A DNA stretch of 64,000 bases from Pokkaliibacter sp046614695 (lineage in GTDB: Bacteria > Pseudomonadota > Gammaproteobacteria > Pseudomonadales > Balneatricaceae): contig NZ_JBKKHQ010000028.1 of the NCBI RefSeq assembly GCF_046614695.1, positions 43,522 to 107,521 on the forward strand, in the 5' to 3' direction. Positions 15,811 through 24,933 of the stretch are shown here, one piece after another. The notes beneath the pieces were generated by a model that saw only the letters and a program-made list of their open reading frames with translations, made no database searches and was not told the DNA's origin. The stretch's first letter is position 1; each line of letters opens with the position of its first letter. The position numbers and the translations under genes were made by a program.

Positions 15811-16969
15811 GATGAGGCGTTCCGTTAATACCGAGTCCGGGTCTGATTCAGGGGTTGCGCAGCAAAAGCGTCGCCACCGCGGGTCAGTATACGTAAAAGC
15901 GACAGCCCTTGCAGTGGCGATAGCCTGCGGGCTTTCCGCCTGGCAGCTTGAGGCGGCAGAACCTCCTGCGCCAGCGACCACTAATGATCCGGCGCAAGCG
16001 CCTGCCACAGCTGGAACGCAGAATACCACTGCGGCGGCCCCTGCCGAGCGCGTGTTACTCGATCCGGTGACTGAGCAGATTGCCGCACTGGCAAAGGAGG
16101 AGCACCCACCGACTCAGGTATTGACTCTGGGCGAGGCTCCCAACCAGTTCCTGGGGCTTTATGTTCCGCGTAATACCGCCCTGGTTTCCGGCGGTCTGAT
16201 CATCGTACCGGATGATGGCACCCATCCTGACTGGCCGGGGGCGGTTCACGCTTTGCGTTCAACCCTGCCCGATTACGGCTGGGATACCCTCAGTGTGGCG
16301 ATTCCACCGCTGCCGTTACCGGCAATTCCGGAACGCACCCTGCCTGTTCTCAAGAACATGAGCGAAGTACAGCAAGGCGCCGCCACATCACAGGCGCCAG
16401 CCGAAAATACAACGGCGCCAGCGACACCTGCGGCTGATGCACCCACCACCCTGCCCGAGCAAAATCCACCGGATGCGGCCAATGCTGCCGGTGCTTCTGC
16501 TGCCGCTGACACACAGCGCCAGGACTACGTCACTCTGGTGAATACCCGTATTCAGAGTGCAGAAAGTTACCTCACTTCTCAGGGCGTGCAGAAAATCGTG
16601 GTTTTGGGTGTGGGTAGCGGGGCAGCTTTAGCGGCCCAGTATCTGGCCGGTAAAAACGACTCGTCAACAACGTTGATTATGGTGGATACCCGCCCGGTCG
16701 ACGCTCCCATTTCAATCGACATTATGGCAACGCTGGCAGGTTTCAATGGCCCGGTGTTGGACCTCTATCATGGCGATTACCGCAACCGGTTGGCGAAAAT
16801 GCGCCGGGATAATGCGCGGCGCTTTGGCAAACTCGCCTATGAGCAGATCCGTCTGCAGCCCCGCTTTGCCAATCCCGCCGAAGACTGGGCTTTTCTGGTT
16901 CAGCGAGTTCGGGGCTGGCTGAAGACCCGCCAACAGGAACGCCCTGTGGACCCGCGTACGCCAGGCTAA
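15809..16969 (+). CDS. DUF3530 family alpha/beta-hydrolase-like exported protein
   Basis: This is a protein of 386 residues. A basic N-terminus and a hydrophobic stretch at about residues 29-48 (ATALAVAIACGLSAWQ) suggest a signal peptide or anchor. An Ala/Pro-rich linker follows, then a DUF3530 domain with LYVPRNTALVSGGLIIVPDDG, LRSTLPDYGWDTLSVAIP and VVLGVGSGAALAAQYLAG, the last resembling a nucleophile elbow (GVGSGA). A second Ala/Pro/Thr-rich insert lies at about 190-245. Function is unknown. The start overlaps that of divergent rpe and has only a weak, distant ribosome binding site, so a downstream start near the signal segment is possible. Confidence 0.75.
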   Translation: MMRRSVNTESGSDSGVAQQKRRHRGSVYVKATALAVAIACGLSAWQLEAAEPPAPATTNDPAQAPATAGTQNTTAAAPAERVLLDPVTEQIAALAKEEHPPTQVLTLGEAPNQFLGLYVPRNTALVSGGLIIVPDDGTHPDWPGAVHALRSTLPDYGWDTLSVAIPPLPLPAIPERTLPVLKNMSEVQQGAATSQAPAENTTAPATPAADAPTTLPEQNPPDAANAAGASAAADTQRQDYVTLVNTRIQSAESYLTSQGVQKIVVLGVGSGAALAAQYLAGKNDSSTTLIMVDTRPVDAPISIDIMATLAGFNGPVLDLYHGDYRNRLAKMRRDNARRFGKLAYEQIRLQPRFANPAEDWAFLVQRVRGWLKTRQQERPVDPRTPG

Positions 16970-16997
16970 TCGGTCTGATTCAGCGTTTCGTGCTGAG

Positions 16998-17426
16998 TTA
17001 ACTGCGAGGCTCGAATTCCCCGAAAGCGGCAGGTAGCAGACCTCCAACCGTCCACTCCTGTAGCTCATCACGGTCGCAACTGGCTCGCACACAAGCCTCA
17101 GCGCTGAAAAACTCGGCAATCACCTGACGACAGGCGCCGCAGGGGCTGTATAGCCGTTCTCCCGGCATATAGATCATCAGACTATGAAACTGCTCGGGCT
17201 TTATACCCTGTGAAAGCGCCGCAAAGATGGCGCTACGCTCCGCACAATTACTTAACCCGTAGGAGCTATTCTCAATATTGGCACCCGTGACAATGTGGCC
17301 ATCCTTAAGCTGGATTGCCGCCCCCACCGGGAAATGGCTGTAAGGCACATAGGCATGAGTTGATGCATCTCTCGCGGCATCCCGCAGCATACGCTTCTCA
17401 CTAACCGTCATCTCTGCACTCACCAT
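16998..17426 (-). CDS. cdd: Cytidine deaminase
   Basis: This 142-residue enzyme is of the short tetrameric cytidine deaminase type. It has the zinc and catalytic motif NCAERSAIFAAL and the second zinc motif SPCGACRQVIAEF, plus the substrate loop ANIENSSYG. It deaminates cytidine and deoxycytidine to uridine forms in pyrimidine salvage. AGGAG lies nine bases before the ATG at 17426. It is convergent with the DUF3530 gene and divergent from the YaiI gene. Confidence 0.94.
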   Translation of the reverse strand: MVSAEMTVSEKRMLRDAARDASTHAYVPYSHFPVGAAIQLKDGHIVTGANIENSSYGLSNCAERSAIFAALSQGIKPEQFHSLMIYMPGERLYSPCGACRQVIAEFFSAEACVRASCDRDELQEWTVGGLLPAAFGEFEPRS

Positions 17427-17642
17427 TATCAGACGCTCCTCTTCATGCCTGTGACTCTGCTTAACTTGGGGGCAGCCCCCTTTGCGCCCAACTGATAAGG
17501 CCCATTCTTACCGGGCGCTGCATCAGGAATCCTCCTAACCCTAATCAGGCGCCAAGTTTCTGCTATCATCCCCGCCATATTCTGAGCAGATATTCAGTGT
17601 CTGTTTCCAGTAAACGCACCTATTCTTTTTCGGAGCCGCATG

Positions 17643-18086
17643 ATGAGTATCTGGGTTGATGCCGACGCCTGCCCCAACGTGGTTAAAGAAATCCTTTTTA
17701 AGGCGGCCCAGCGCACCCAGACGCCGCTCACACTAGTGGCAAACCAATGGATCAAGACGCCGCCTTCCCCCTTCATTAAAGCGTTGCAGGTTCCCTCCGG
17801 TTTTGATGTGGCGGATCACGAAATTGTCCGCCTTTGCCAGCCGGGAGATCTGGTGATTACCGCGGATTTGCCGCTGGCCGCAGAGATCATTGAAAAAGGC
17901 GGCCATGCGCTAAACCCGCGTGGCGAGATGTACACCACTGAAAATATTCGTGGTCGTCTGAATATGCGTGATTTTATGGATACCCTGCGAAGTAGCGGTA
18001 TTCACACAGGCGGCCCGGCGCCACTCTCCGCGCAGGATCGCCAGCAATTTGCCAACTCGCTGGATCGGTATCTGGCCAAGCGCTGA
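17643..18086 (+). CDS. YaiI/YqxD (DUF188) family protein
   Basis: This 147-residue protein begins MSIWVDADACPNVVKEILF, the family signature, and has LVITADLPLAAEIIEKGGHALNPRGE and a conserved C-terminal half. The family has a PIN-like fold with conserved aspartates (D6, D8) but no proven reaction. Two ATGs are adjacent. The second, at 17643, has better spacing from CGGAG and matches E. coli YaiI. Confidence 0.92.
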   Translation: MSIWVDADACPNVVKEILFKAAQRTQTPLTLVANQWIKTPPSPFIKALQVPSGFDVADHEIVRLCQPGDLVITADLPLAAEIIEKGGHALNPRGEMYTTENIRGRLNMRDFMDTLRSSGIHTGGPAPLSAQDRQQFANSLDRYLAKR

Positions 18087-18314
18087 TAAACCCTCCGATT
18101 TACAACGCTTTGTGGCGAGCTGTTTCAATGACTTGAAGGCAGGCTTGCCGCTCTCCATATAAGTTTCATCGCTGGTTCCCTTGGCCAGCCGCGCAACGCG
18201 CAACAAAACGCGCGCTAAAAAGTTCAGACCGGTGAGATCACTCCATCGCGATGAACCACAAGGGTGACCTCAGAAAGTGAGGCAACTTTACTCATCAACG
18301 CAAGGAGCAATGTG

Positions 18315-19199
18315 ATGTCTTTAAAGCCCACTTTGATTGCACTTTCTCTGGCCGTCAGCACCACTGCCGGCATGGCTTACGCAGCCCCCTCTTCTACCAG
18401 CAGCGAATGTGATGCGGTTTGTCTGAAAACCGAACTTCCTGCCAACTTTCAGAGCAAAACCACTAAAGTTGTCGGCGGCAACCTGACGCCTGCGCAGATG
18501 GCCGTTCAGAACGTTGCCAAGAACCCGACTTACCGTACCTTCGTGCCCAGCACCTACAACGGTAACTCCCCCTTCCCAATGATTGTGGTTCTGCACCCAA
18601 GTGGTGGTGACCAAAACTCCGCTTTTGCTGCTCAGCAGTTGACTCAGCTGGCGGAAAAAATGGGTTATATCATCGTCTCGCCACTGGGTTACAACTCCAC
18701 CGCAGGCTACGGTAATACCTACCCTATCGTGCAGTCCGGCTACAACGGCGCCAACAACGGCATCAAGCTGCCTCAGCCTCAGGATAACTACCTGAGTGAA
18801 GTGGCGGTGATGAGCACCATCGCCAAAGTAAAACGTGAGATGAATATTGATCCCTACCGCGTTTACCTGATGGGTTACGGTATGGGTAGCATCGGTGCAC
18901 AGCATCTGGCGACCAAGTACCCTGGTGAGTTTGCTGCCATCTCTGCCGCCAGCGGTGCGGTAGCGGCGTCCAACTACCCGTATGACATTCTGGCGCAGAA
19001 CCACATTGCTGCCATGTATGTGCAGGGTGATGAAGACCGTTACACCCCGGCCAACGCCACTCGCAATATGTACCTGCGCGCCAAGCAGGCGGGTGTCGAT
19101 ACGGATCTGGTCAGCGTGGAAAATGCCAACAGCCAGGATGCCTGGGTGAAAGCACTGCCACAGACCTTCAACTTCTTTACCCAGCATCGCAAATACTGA
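18315..19199 (+). CDS. Secreted PHB-depolymerase-like esterase lacking Ser and His (probable pseudoenzyme)
   Basis: This is an exported alpha/beta-hydrolase of 294 residues. AAGGAG precedes the ATG at 18315 by seven bases, and a signal peptide (MSLKPTLIALSLAVSTTAGMA) follows. The fold resembles the PHB depolymerase or prolyl-oligopeptidase esterase family: PMIVVLHPSGGDQN oxyanion region, nucleophile elbow, then GDEDRYTP with acid residues 239 and 241. The elbow reads GYGMGS, with glycine 189 where the catalytic serine belongs. The segment that usually ends in a catalytic histidine before Asp-Ala-Trp has glutamine 274. Two triad positions therefore appear lost, suggesting a binding protein or other non-hydrolytic role. 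The frame opens at 18264 but the signal peptide fixes the start. Confidence 0.82.
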   Translation: MSLKPTLIALSLAVSTTAGMAYAAPSSTSSECDAVCLKTELPANFQSKTTKVVGGNLTPAQMAVQNVAKNPTYRTFVPSTYNGNSPFPMIVVLHPSGGDQNSAFAAQQLTQLAEKMGYIIVSPLGYNSTAGYGNTYPIVQSGYNGANNGIKLPQPQDNYLSEVAVMSTIAKVKREMNIDPYRVYLMGYGMGSIGAQHLATKYPGEFAAISAASGAVAASNYPYDILAQNHIAAMYVQGDEDRYTPANATRNMYLRAKQAGVDTDLVSVENANSQDAWVKALPQTFNFFTQHRKY

Positions 19200-19268
19200 G
19201 TTTAAAAACTCAGTCCATTTGCACAAAGATGGCTGAAACCACTGCCTTAGGGTAAGCTGGGTCTCAGT

Positions 19269-19299
19269 AAAAACGGCGGCGACCAGTCGCCGTTTTTTT
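19269..19299 (+). terminator. Intrinsic terminator after the pseudo-esterase gene
   Basis: The stem AAAACGGCG/CGCCGTTTT is followed by a run of seven T residues. It lies 70 bases past the stop and just before ppiC. Confidence 0.85.
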
Positions 19300-19333
19300 A
19301 TGTCGATTTAACTTGAGAGATGAGGATTCTGTC

Positions 19334-19612
19334 ATGCCCGTAGCAGGTGCACGCCACATCCTGGTGAAAACCAAAGAAGAAGCTCAACAGCTGAAAGACC
19401 GTATCGCCAAAGGCGAAGACTTTGCTGAAATGGCACGCAAGTATTCCCAGTGCCCATCCGGCAAACAAGGCGGCGACCTCGGTGAATTCCGTCCCGGTCA
19501 GATGGTTAAACCCTTTGACGACGTTGTCTTCAAAGAGAGCGTTCTGGACGTTCACGGCCCGGTGAAAACCCAGTTTGGTTTCCACCTGGTACAGACGCTG
19601 TACCGCCGTTAA
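19334..19612 (+). CDS. ppiC: Parvulin-type peptidyl-prolyl isomerase
   Basis: This 92-residue single-domain parvulin starts MPVAGARHILVKTKEEA and contains FAEMARKYSQCPSGKQGGDLGEF and FGFHLVQTLYRR. It speeds proline cis-trans isomerisation in the cytoplasm; there is no signal peptide. GAGATGAGGA precedes the ATG at 19334. Length and motifs match E. coli PpiC. Confidence 0.95.
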   Translation: MPVAGARHILVKTKEEAQQLKDRIAKGEDFAEMARKYSQCPSGKQGGDLGEFRPGQMVKPFDDVVFKESVLDVHGPVKTQFGFHLVQTLYRR

Positions 19613-19644
19613 TCGAGACTTCGCTCTTAATCGACACTTCGTTC

Positions 19645-22491
19645 TTAATCGAAGTCTCGACGTGACTTGCCCGGCTCCGGCCGGGCTTGTCGCTCATGAG
19701 GCACAAACGGCTTTAGTGCCGTACTGAGCTGGGCCATATTGGTCGGCTTGAATAGCACCTCATTCATTCCCGCCTGCAAACACAGATCCCGTTCATTGCC
19801 CATAGCATTGGCAGTCCAGCCGATGATAGGCAACTCCCCCTGCGACTCACGTACTCTGGCACAGAGGGTATAGCCATCCATCACGGGCATATGGCAGTCC
19901 GTAATGATCAGCCCCAGCGACTCCTGATGCGACTGCCAGCAGCGTAACGCCTGCTCGCCATCCTCCGCAGAGAGCACCTCAGCGCCCAGCCGCTTTAGCT
20001 GACCTTTAAGTAACATGCGATTGGTGGCGTTATCATCCACCACCAGCACCTGCATCCCCACCAGCATCGGCGGCAGCGCTGAGGCTGGCTGAGCTTTAGT
20101 CGTTGCCAGTCGCTCCATCGCCAGTGGCAATTCAAGATTCAGCGTAATACGTGTTCCCACGCCTTTGCTGCTGTGAAGTACCAGATGCCCGCCCATAAGC
20201 TCTGTCAGGCGTCGGCAAATCGACAGGCCCAGGCCCGTTCCGCCATACAGCCGGCTGGTATCAGCGCTGGCCTGAATAAAAGGACTGAAGAGGCGTTTTT
20301 GTACTTCCTGCTCAATACCGATACCGGTATCCCGCACCGTCAGGCTGATACTCAGATAGCCCTCCCGCTCAACACGCGAAACGGCACTGACTTCCACCTC
20401 ACCATGCTCGGTAAACTTGATGGCATTACTGATAAAGTTCGTCAGCACCTGCTCCAGACGCACGCTGTCGCCCATGACAAAACGTCGGCTTTCCTCATCG
20501 GAATACCACTGAATGCGCAATCCTTTGGAGCTGGCCAGCATGCGGTAGGTATCGACGGAATGCTGCATCACACTCAGCAGCGACATGGGCGCGACAGACA
20601 AATGCAGCTTGCCCGCCTCCATTTTCGAGTAATCGAGAATGTCGTTGATGATGCGCACCATGTGCTGCCCGGACTGCCTTGCCACTTGCAACGTTTGCAG
20701 CTGACCATCATCCAGATTGCGCTCCGGCATCAACTCCAGCATACCCAGCAGGCCATTAAGTGGCGTTCTTATCTCATGACTCATGGTGACGAGGAAGTCA
20801 TCCTTGGCCTGACTAGCCCGCTCGGCATGCTCAGCCGATTCTCGCAAAGCACCTTCAATACGCCGGCGATGCCGCACTTCAGCATCCAGTGCGGCGGTGC
20901 GAGAGGCCACCTGACGTGCAACCAGCGCTTGCTGGCTCGTCGTACTCAGCACGACGAGAACAGTAAAAATGGTGACGATCAGGCTGCCGATCAGCAGGAT
21001 CTGTCCGGGGAGTGACAACCCACCCTGATAGAAACCCGGGACAAACATACCTTCCAGTACCCAGTTCTGATTTGCGAAGCTCAGCTGCTGCACCGCTTTT
21101 AAACCATCGCTGTTAGCGAAATCACCAATCTGCATCAGGGTTTGCGGTACGGGCCCTCGATAAATCAGTCGCAATTGCAAATCCCGGCGAATGGATTCCT
21201 CATAAAGCAGTGTTTGCAGGCGGTCCAGCTCGACCATGCCAATCACGGTGCCGACAAACTTGCGCGAGCCTTCCGCGGTAAAGGTGCGGCTACTGTAGGC
21301 TGAGCTGGCAAGCACGAAGCCTTTCTGGCCCGTCGGTAGTGTAATCGGGGGGGAAAGAATGACACGCCGGGTGACTCGCGCCTGGTTAATGACATCGTTA
21401 ATAGCGGGGATCTGGGCGAAGTTCGTTCCCGGCACCAAGCCACTGAATGAGGGGGCGACATACTGTAAAGGCGAGTACTCAGCAGCATCACCAAGCTCGC
21501 TTTTTTCACCGGCAGGAGGCTGAATTCGGTAGTCCTCATCCCAGCTTTTCTGGGCTCGCTCAAAGCTGTTTTTGTCCTCCTCACTCACCTCTGGCACCCA
21601 GGAAATATAGGACAGGCCGCTACGGGCCAGACTCGAGAGTGCAAACTGACGAAACTCCGACAGCTTCATGCGTTTGTTAAATTCAAACAGCTGAGGAAAA
21701 ACCTCTACCTCATTCATCATGCCCTGCAGGGAGAAATGCAGACTACGGGTGGCCTCGGTGATACGGCTTTCCAGCTGCTGCCGCATGCTTTGCTTATCAA
21801 CGACGCCTAACCAGATATGTGCCGTCACCATAACGGCCAGTACCAGCAAAAGCGGCAAGGTGACCTGAGAATAGCGAAAACTCTTGAAGGGAGGCTTAAA
21901 CAGCCATAGCCCCATCAACGGGAAGGCGACCAGCACACCCAGCGCATCGCCAACCCACCATTGCAGCCAGGTATTCCAGAGATCCGAGTAATAGAGCTGA
22001 TCCAGCAGATAGAGCGAACCTGTACTCAGCGTCGCAGAGACCAGGCAGCCCAGCGGCCCGGCAATCAGCAGCAGGCCAAGCAGGCGGTTATTCCCCAGAG
22101 GCCAATGGTGCAGCTGCATAAAACGCGATAAAAACGCGCTAATCACAAAAGCCTGCAGCACCACTCCGCTGGTCAGTATCGGCAGACTGGCCCAACTGGC
22201 CGCTGACCATGAGCCCGCAGGCGTTAGCGAATGCAGCTGGACGCCGATATTAATTGCCGCGCCGAGCCCAACACCTATCAGCCCCGGCCAACTCCAGAAC
22301 AGGGAAAAACCCACCGCAATACCTGCAGGAATCCACACCGGGGTGGCGTAGCCAAAAGGCGTTGTCAGGGAAAGGTTGAGCCAGGCAGAAAGGTAATAAC
22401 AGACCGCCGCTATCAGGATTCGCATCAACGCAGACTGTGGACGCAAACGCACGTAGCGAACAAAAGGCTCGGTATAAAAGAGATTGATCAT
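19645..22491 (-). CDS. MASE1-CHASE hybrid sensor histidine kinase
   Basis: This large hybrid kinase has 948 residues. An N-terminal multi-pass MASE1-like membrane domain (about 20-215) is followed by a periplasmic CHASE-like sensor (about 235-450) ending in another membrane segment. A HisKA domain then has the phospho-acceptor in TMSHEIRTPL (His near 571), followed by an ATPase domain with GTGLGLSICRRLTELMGG near 750. A receiver has VVDDNATNRM and the aspartate in IITDCHMPVMDG near 866. It probably senses an external small molecule and passes phosphate on through its receiver. No HPt domain or partner regulator is adjacent. GAGG precedes the ATG at 22491; six codons upstream another start is possible at 22509. 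Confidence 0.92.
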   Translation of the reverse strand: MINLFYTEPFVRYVRLRPQSALMRILIAAVCYYLSAWLNLSLTTPFGYATPVWIPAGIAVGFSLFWSWPGLIGVGLGAAINIGVQLHSLTPAGSWSAASWASLPILTSGVVLQAFVISAFLSRFMQLHHWPLGNNRLLGLLLIAGPLGCLVSATLSTGSLYLLDQLYYSDLWNTWLQWWVGDALGVLVAFPLMGLWLFKPPFKSFRYSQVTLPLLLVLAVMVTAHIWLGVVDKQSMRQQLESRITEATRSLHFSLQGMMNEVEVFPQLFEFNKRMKLSEFRQFALSSLARSGLSYISWVPEVSEEDKNSFERAQKSWDEDYRIQPPAGEKSELGDAAEYSPLQYVAPSFSGLVPGTNFAQIPAINDVINQARVTRRVILSPPITLPTGQKGFVLASSAYSSRTFTAEGSRKFVGTVIGMVELDRLQTLLYEESIRRDLQLRLIYRGPVPQTLMQIGDFANSDGLKAVQQLSFANQNWVLEGMFVPGFYQGGLSLPGQILLIGSLIVTIFTVLVVLSTTSQQALVARQVASRTAALDAEVRHRRRIEGALRESAEHAERASQAKDDFLVTMSHEIRTPLNGLLGMLELMPERNLDDGQLQTLQVARQSGQHMVRIINDILDYSKMEAGKLHLSVAPMSLLSVMQHSVDTYRMLASSKGLRIQWYSDEESRRFVMGDSVRLEQVLTNFISNAIKFTEHGEVEVSAVSRVEREGYLSISLTVRDTGIGIEQEVQKRLFSPFIQASADTSRLYGGTGLGLSICRRLTELMGGHLVLHSSKGVGTRITLNLELPLAMERLATTKAQPASALPPMLVGMQVLVVDDNATNRMLLKGQLKRLGAEVLSAEDGEQALRCWQSHQESLGLIITDCHMPVMDGYTLCARVRESQGELPIIGWTANAMGNERDLCLQAGMNEVLFKPTNMAQLSTALKPFVPHERQARPEPGKSRRDFD

Positions 22492-22589
22492 GGCACCTCG
22501 GCCGCTCACACCATCACCGGCGGTAACCAGAGGCTACCGTTCCTATCCTTAGGATTGATATCACAAGCGTAGTCGCAAGCGAGAGGAGC

Positions 22590-22615
22590 TGCCTCCATTA
22601 CGTCGAATGGAGGCA
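22590..22615. repeat. Perfect 10-base inverted repeat between gbdR and kinase gene
   Basis: TGCCTCCATT and AATGGAGGCA flank a 6-base loop. It lies 35 bases past the gbdR stop and about 100 bases before the kinase start on the same strand. No T run follows on either strand, so it may be a Rho-type or regulatory hairpin and not a classic terminator. Confidence 0.5.
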
Positions 22616-22649
22616 TAATTGCGTGTAAATCAGGAAGGTTTGTTCGCAA

Positions 22650-23765
22650 TCAGTTGATCAGCACTGAACCATAGGTCGGCTCAGCCTGGGCTTCGGACAG
22701 TGCCAACATGGCGCTACGTCCAAGACCTGCATCATCGGCGATACCACTGACTGCACTGATATCATGCGCCAGGGAGGACTGCTGACGCTGCACCACATGA
22801 CGGGCATCACGCGGTGGTACGCCAAAGTACTCTCGGTAGGATTTGCTGAAATGTGGCGTTGAAACAAAACCGCAGGCTGCGGCGACTTCAATGATCGACA
22901 TCGAGGTCTGCTTCAGCAGCTGGTGCGCACGGTTCAGACGTAACTTGAGGTAGTAACGAGAGGGCGAGCAGTCCAGATATTTCTGGAACAGACGCTCCAG
23001 CTGACGGCGGGAAACCCCGACATAGCTGGCCAGTTCATCCAGAGCAATAGGCTCTTCCAGATTGGCCTCCATCAGCATCACGATTTCAACCAGCTTGGGC
23101 TGGGCTGTCCCCAGCATATGACGCAGCGGAATACGCTGCTGATCATCAGCGCCGCGAATGCGCTCGTACATGAACATTTCAGAGACTGCGCCTGCCAGTG
23201 CATGGCCGTGCTGGCGCTGAATCAGGCTCAGCATCATGTCCATTGGCGCAACACCGCCGGTGCAGGTCATGCGATCACGGTCATTGGTGAAGACGCGGTT
23301 GGTGGTGTTGATCTTGGGAAACGCCTCCTTGAGGCTGGAAATGGTTTCCCAGTGAATACTGCACTCGTAGTTATCAAGTAAGCCTGCAGCACCGAGCACA
23401 TAACTGCCGGTACAAATCGCGCCCATGGTGACATGGCGGCGGGCCTGTCCTTGCAACCACTGTAAGTGGGCTTTGGTATAGCTGCGGGTGATATTCACGC
23501 CACCGCAGACAATCAGAGTGTCATGATCAGGATGGGCATTAGCGGCCGCATCAGGAATCACCTGGATACCGTCGCTTGCCATGACTGGCTTGCCATCCAG
23601 GCTTAAGGTATGCCACCGATACAGCTCTCGTCCGGAAAGCTGGTTGGCCATGCGCAGCGGCTCAATCGCCGTTGCCAGTGAAATCATCGTGAAATGATCC
23701 AACAGCAGGAAACCCAGAGAACGGGTCGCAGGCGCATTTCCACGGTGGTAGTTCATTGCAGTCAT
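22650..23765 (-). CDS. gbdR: GlxA/AraC-type regulator GbdR
   Basis: This 371-residue protein has an N-terminal DJ-1/PfpI-like amidotransferase-fold sensor domain (residues about 15-185, including LDHFTMISLATAIEPLRMAN and ICTGSYVLGAAGLL). A C-terminal AraC DNA-binding domain carries VSRRQLERLFQKYLDCSPS and VAAACGFVSTPHFSKSYREYFG. It closely resembles Pseudomonas GbdR, which activates glycine betaine and dimethylglycine catabolism genes. GGGGAG lies seven bases before the ATG at 23765, preferred over the GTG at 23798. It clusters with purU and sdaA, which work in the same demethylation and serine route. Confidence 0.92.
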   Translation of the reverse strand: MTAMNYHRGNAPATRSLGFLLLDHFTMISLATAIEPLRMANQLSGRELYRWHTLSLDGKPVMASDGIQVIPDAAANAHPDHDTLIVCGGVNITRSYTKAHLQWLQGQARRHVTMGAICTGSYVLGAAGLLDNYECSIHWETISSLKEAFPKINTTNRVFTNDRDRMTCTGGVAPMDMMLSLIQRQHGHALAGAVSEMFMYERIRGADDQQRIPLRHMLGTAQPKLVEIVMLMEANLEEPIALDELASYVGVSRRQLERLFQKYLDCSPSRYYLKLRLNRAHQLLKQTSMSIIEVAAACGFVSTPHFSKSYREYFGVPPRDARHVVQRQQSSLAHDISAVSGIADDAGLGRSAMLALSEAQAEPTYGSVLIN

Positions 23766-23972
23766 TGTAAAACTCCCCAAAATCACGACTCTGTACACCG
23801 CCTTTAACCGTCAGCGATGTGGTCAGGCTTCGTCACTTTTGTTGTTTTTATATAGCAGTGCCCGGTTTGCCGGTACTGACTGGGGGCTCATAGGAGCTGC
23901 CCGACCTTGAAGGTCCGACAGCTTCAATGTAATGCAGTGGCGGGTGATTGCAATCCTGCAATGCAACAGAGT

Positions 23973-24833
23973 TTATCGAGGGAATACCACCGTACGGTTA
24001 CCGTGAAGGAAAACCCGTTGTTCTATGTGATAGCTCACCGCTTTTGCCAATGTAATACATTCTACATCTTGCCCCTTGGCAACGAGGTCTTCGGGATAGT
24101 GAGCATGATCCACCGGCTGTATACCCTGGGTGATAATCGGACCTTCATCCAGCGCGTTATTAACATAATGCGCTGTCGCCCCCACCAGTTTGACGCCTTT
24201 TTCATAGGCCTGATGATACGGGCGTGCTCCTTTGAACCCGGGCAACAACGAGTGATGGATATTGATAGCCCATCCATCGAGACGTTCACACATTGCCGGT
24301 GAGAGCACCTGCATATAGCGGGCCAATACGACCAGTTCAGCGCCACTTTGCTGGATGCATTCCCACACCTGCGACTCCTGCTGCGGCTTAGTCTCTGATG
24401 TGATTGGGAAATGGTAATAGGGTATGCCGTGCCATTCTGCTAATGAACGCAGGTCAGGATGGTTGGAAATAATGGCGGGGATTTCGATTGGTAACGCCCC
24501 TGTCCGGTATCGATACAACAGGTCGTTCAAACAGTGATCATACTTGGACACCATGATCACTACTTTGGTGCGCTTACGACTGTCGTTCAGTGACCACTCC
24601 ATCTCAAAGGGAGTCGCCAGATCAGCAAAACCTTCCCGAAAGGCGACATCATCAAAGTCAGGCTCAGCACGAAATTCCGCACGAATAAAAAAACGACCGG
24701 CCATGCGATCGTCAAAGGAATTCAGCTCAGTAATGTAATGTCCGGTTTTTCGCAGATAACTGGTCACCACATCCACTGTCCCGATCTCGCTTGGGCAGTG
24801 GGCGGTTAAAATCCAGGGAGTCACAGTACTCAT
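23973..24833 (-). CDS. purU: Formyltetrahydrofolate deformylase
   Basis: This 286-residue enzyme has an N-terminal ACT domain (about 8-85) and a C-terminal formyltransferase-like hydrolase domain. The latter carries MVSKYDHCLNDLLYRYRTG, INIHHSLLPGFKGARPYHQA and the catalytic Asp region ALDEGPIITQG. It releases formate from 10-formyl-THF and regenerates THF. In betaine and sarcosine catabolism it drains the one-carbon units made by demethylation, which fits its place beside gbdR. AAGGAG precedes the ATG at 24833. Confidence 0.95.
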   Translation of the reverse strand: MSTVTPWILTAHCPSEIGTVDVVTSYLRKTGHYITELNSFDDRMAGRFFIRAEFRAEPDFDDVAFREGFADLATPFEMEWSLNDSRKRTKVVIMVSKYDHCLNDLLYRYRTGALPIEIPAIISNHPDLRSLAEWHGIPYYHFPITSETKPQQESQVWECIQQSGAELVVLARYMQVLSPAMCERLDGWAINIHHSLLPGFKGARPYHQAYEKGVKLVGATAHYVNNALDEGPIITQGIQPVDHAHYPEDLVAKGQDVECITLAKAVSYHIEQRVFLHGNRTVVFPR

Positions 24834-24933
24834 TTAGAGCTCCTTGCTATCCGGTCACGCCGGACGAGAGATGTTCAAGAGAATGTTCCGGCAAAGCCGA
24901 AGCGATCACTTCGGCGCACCAGAGAAAAGAAGT

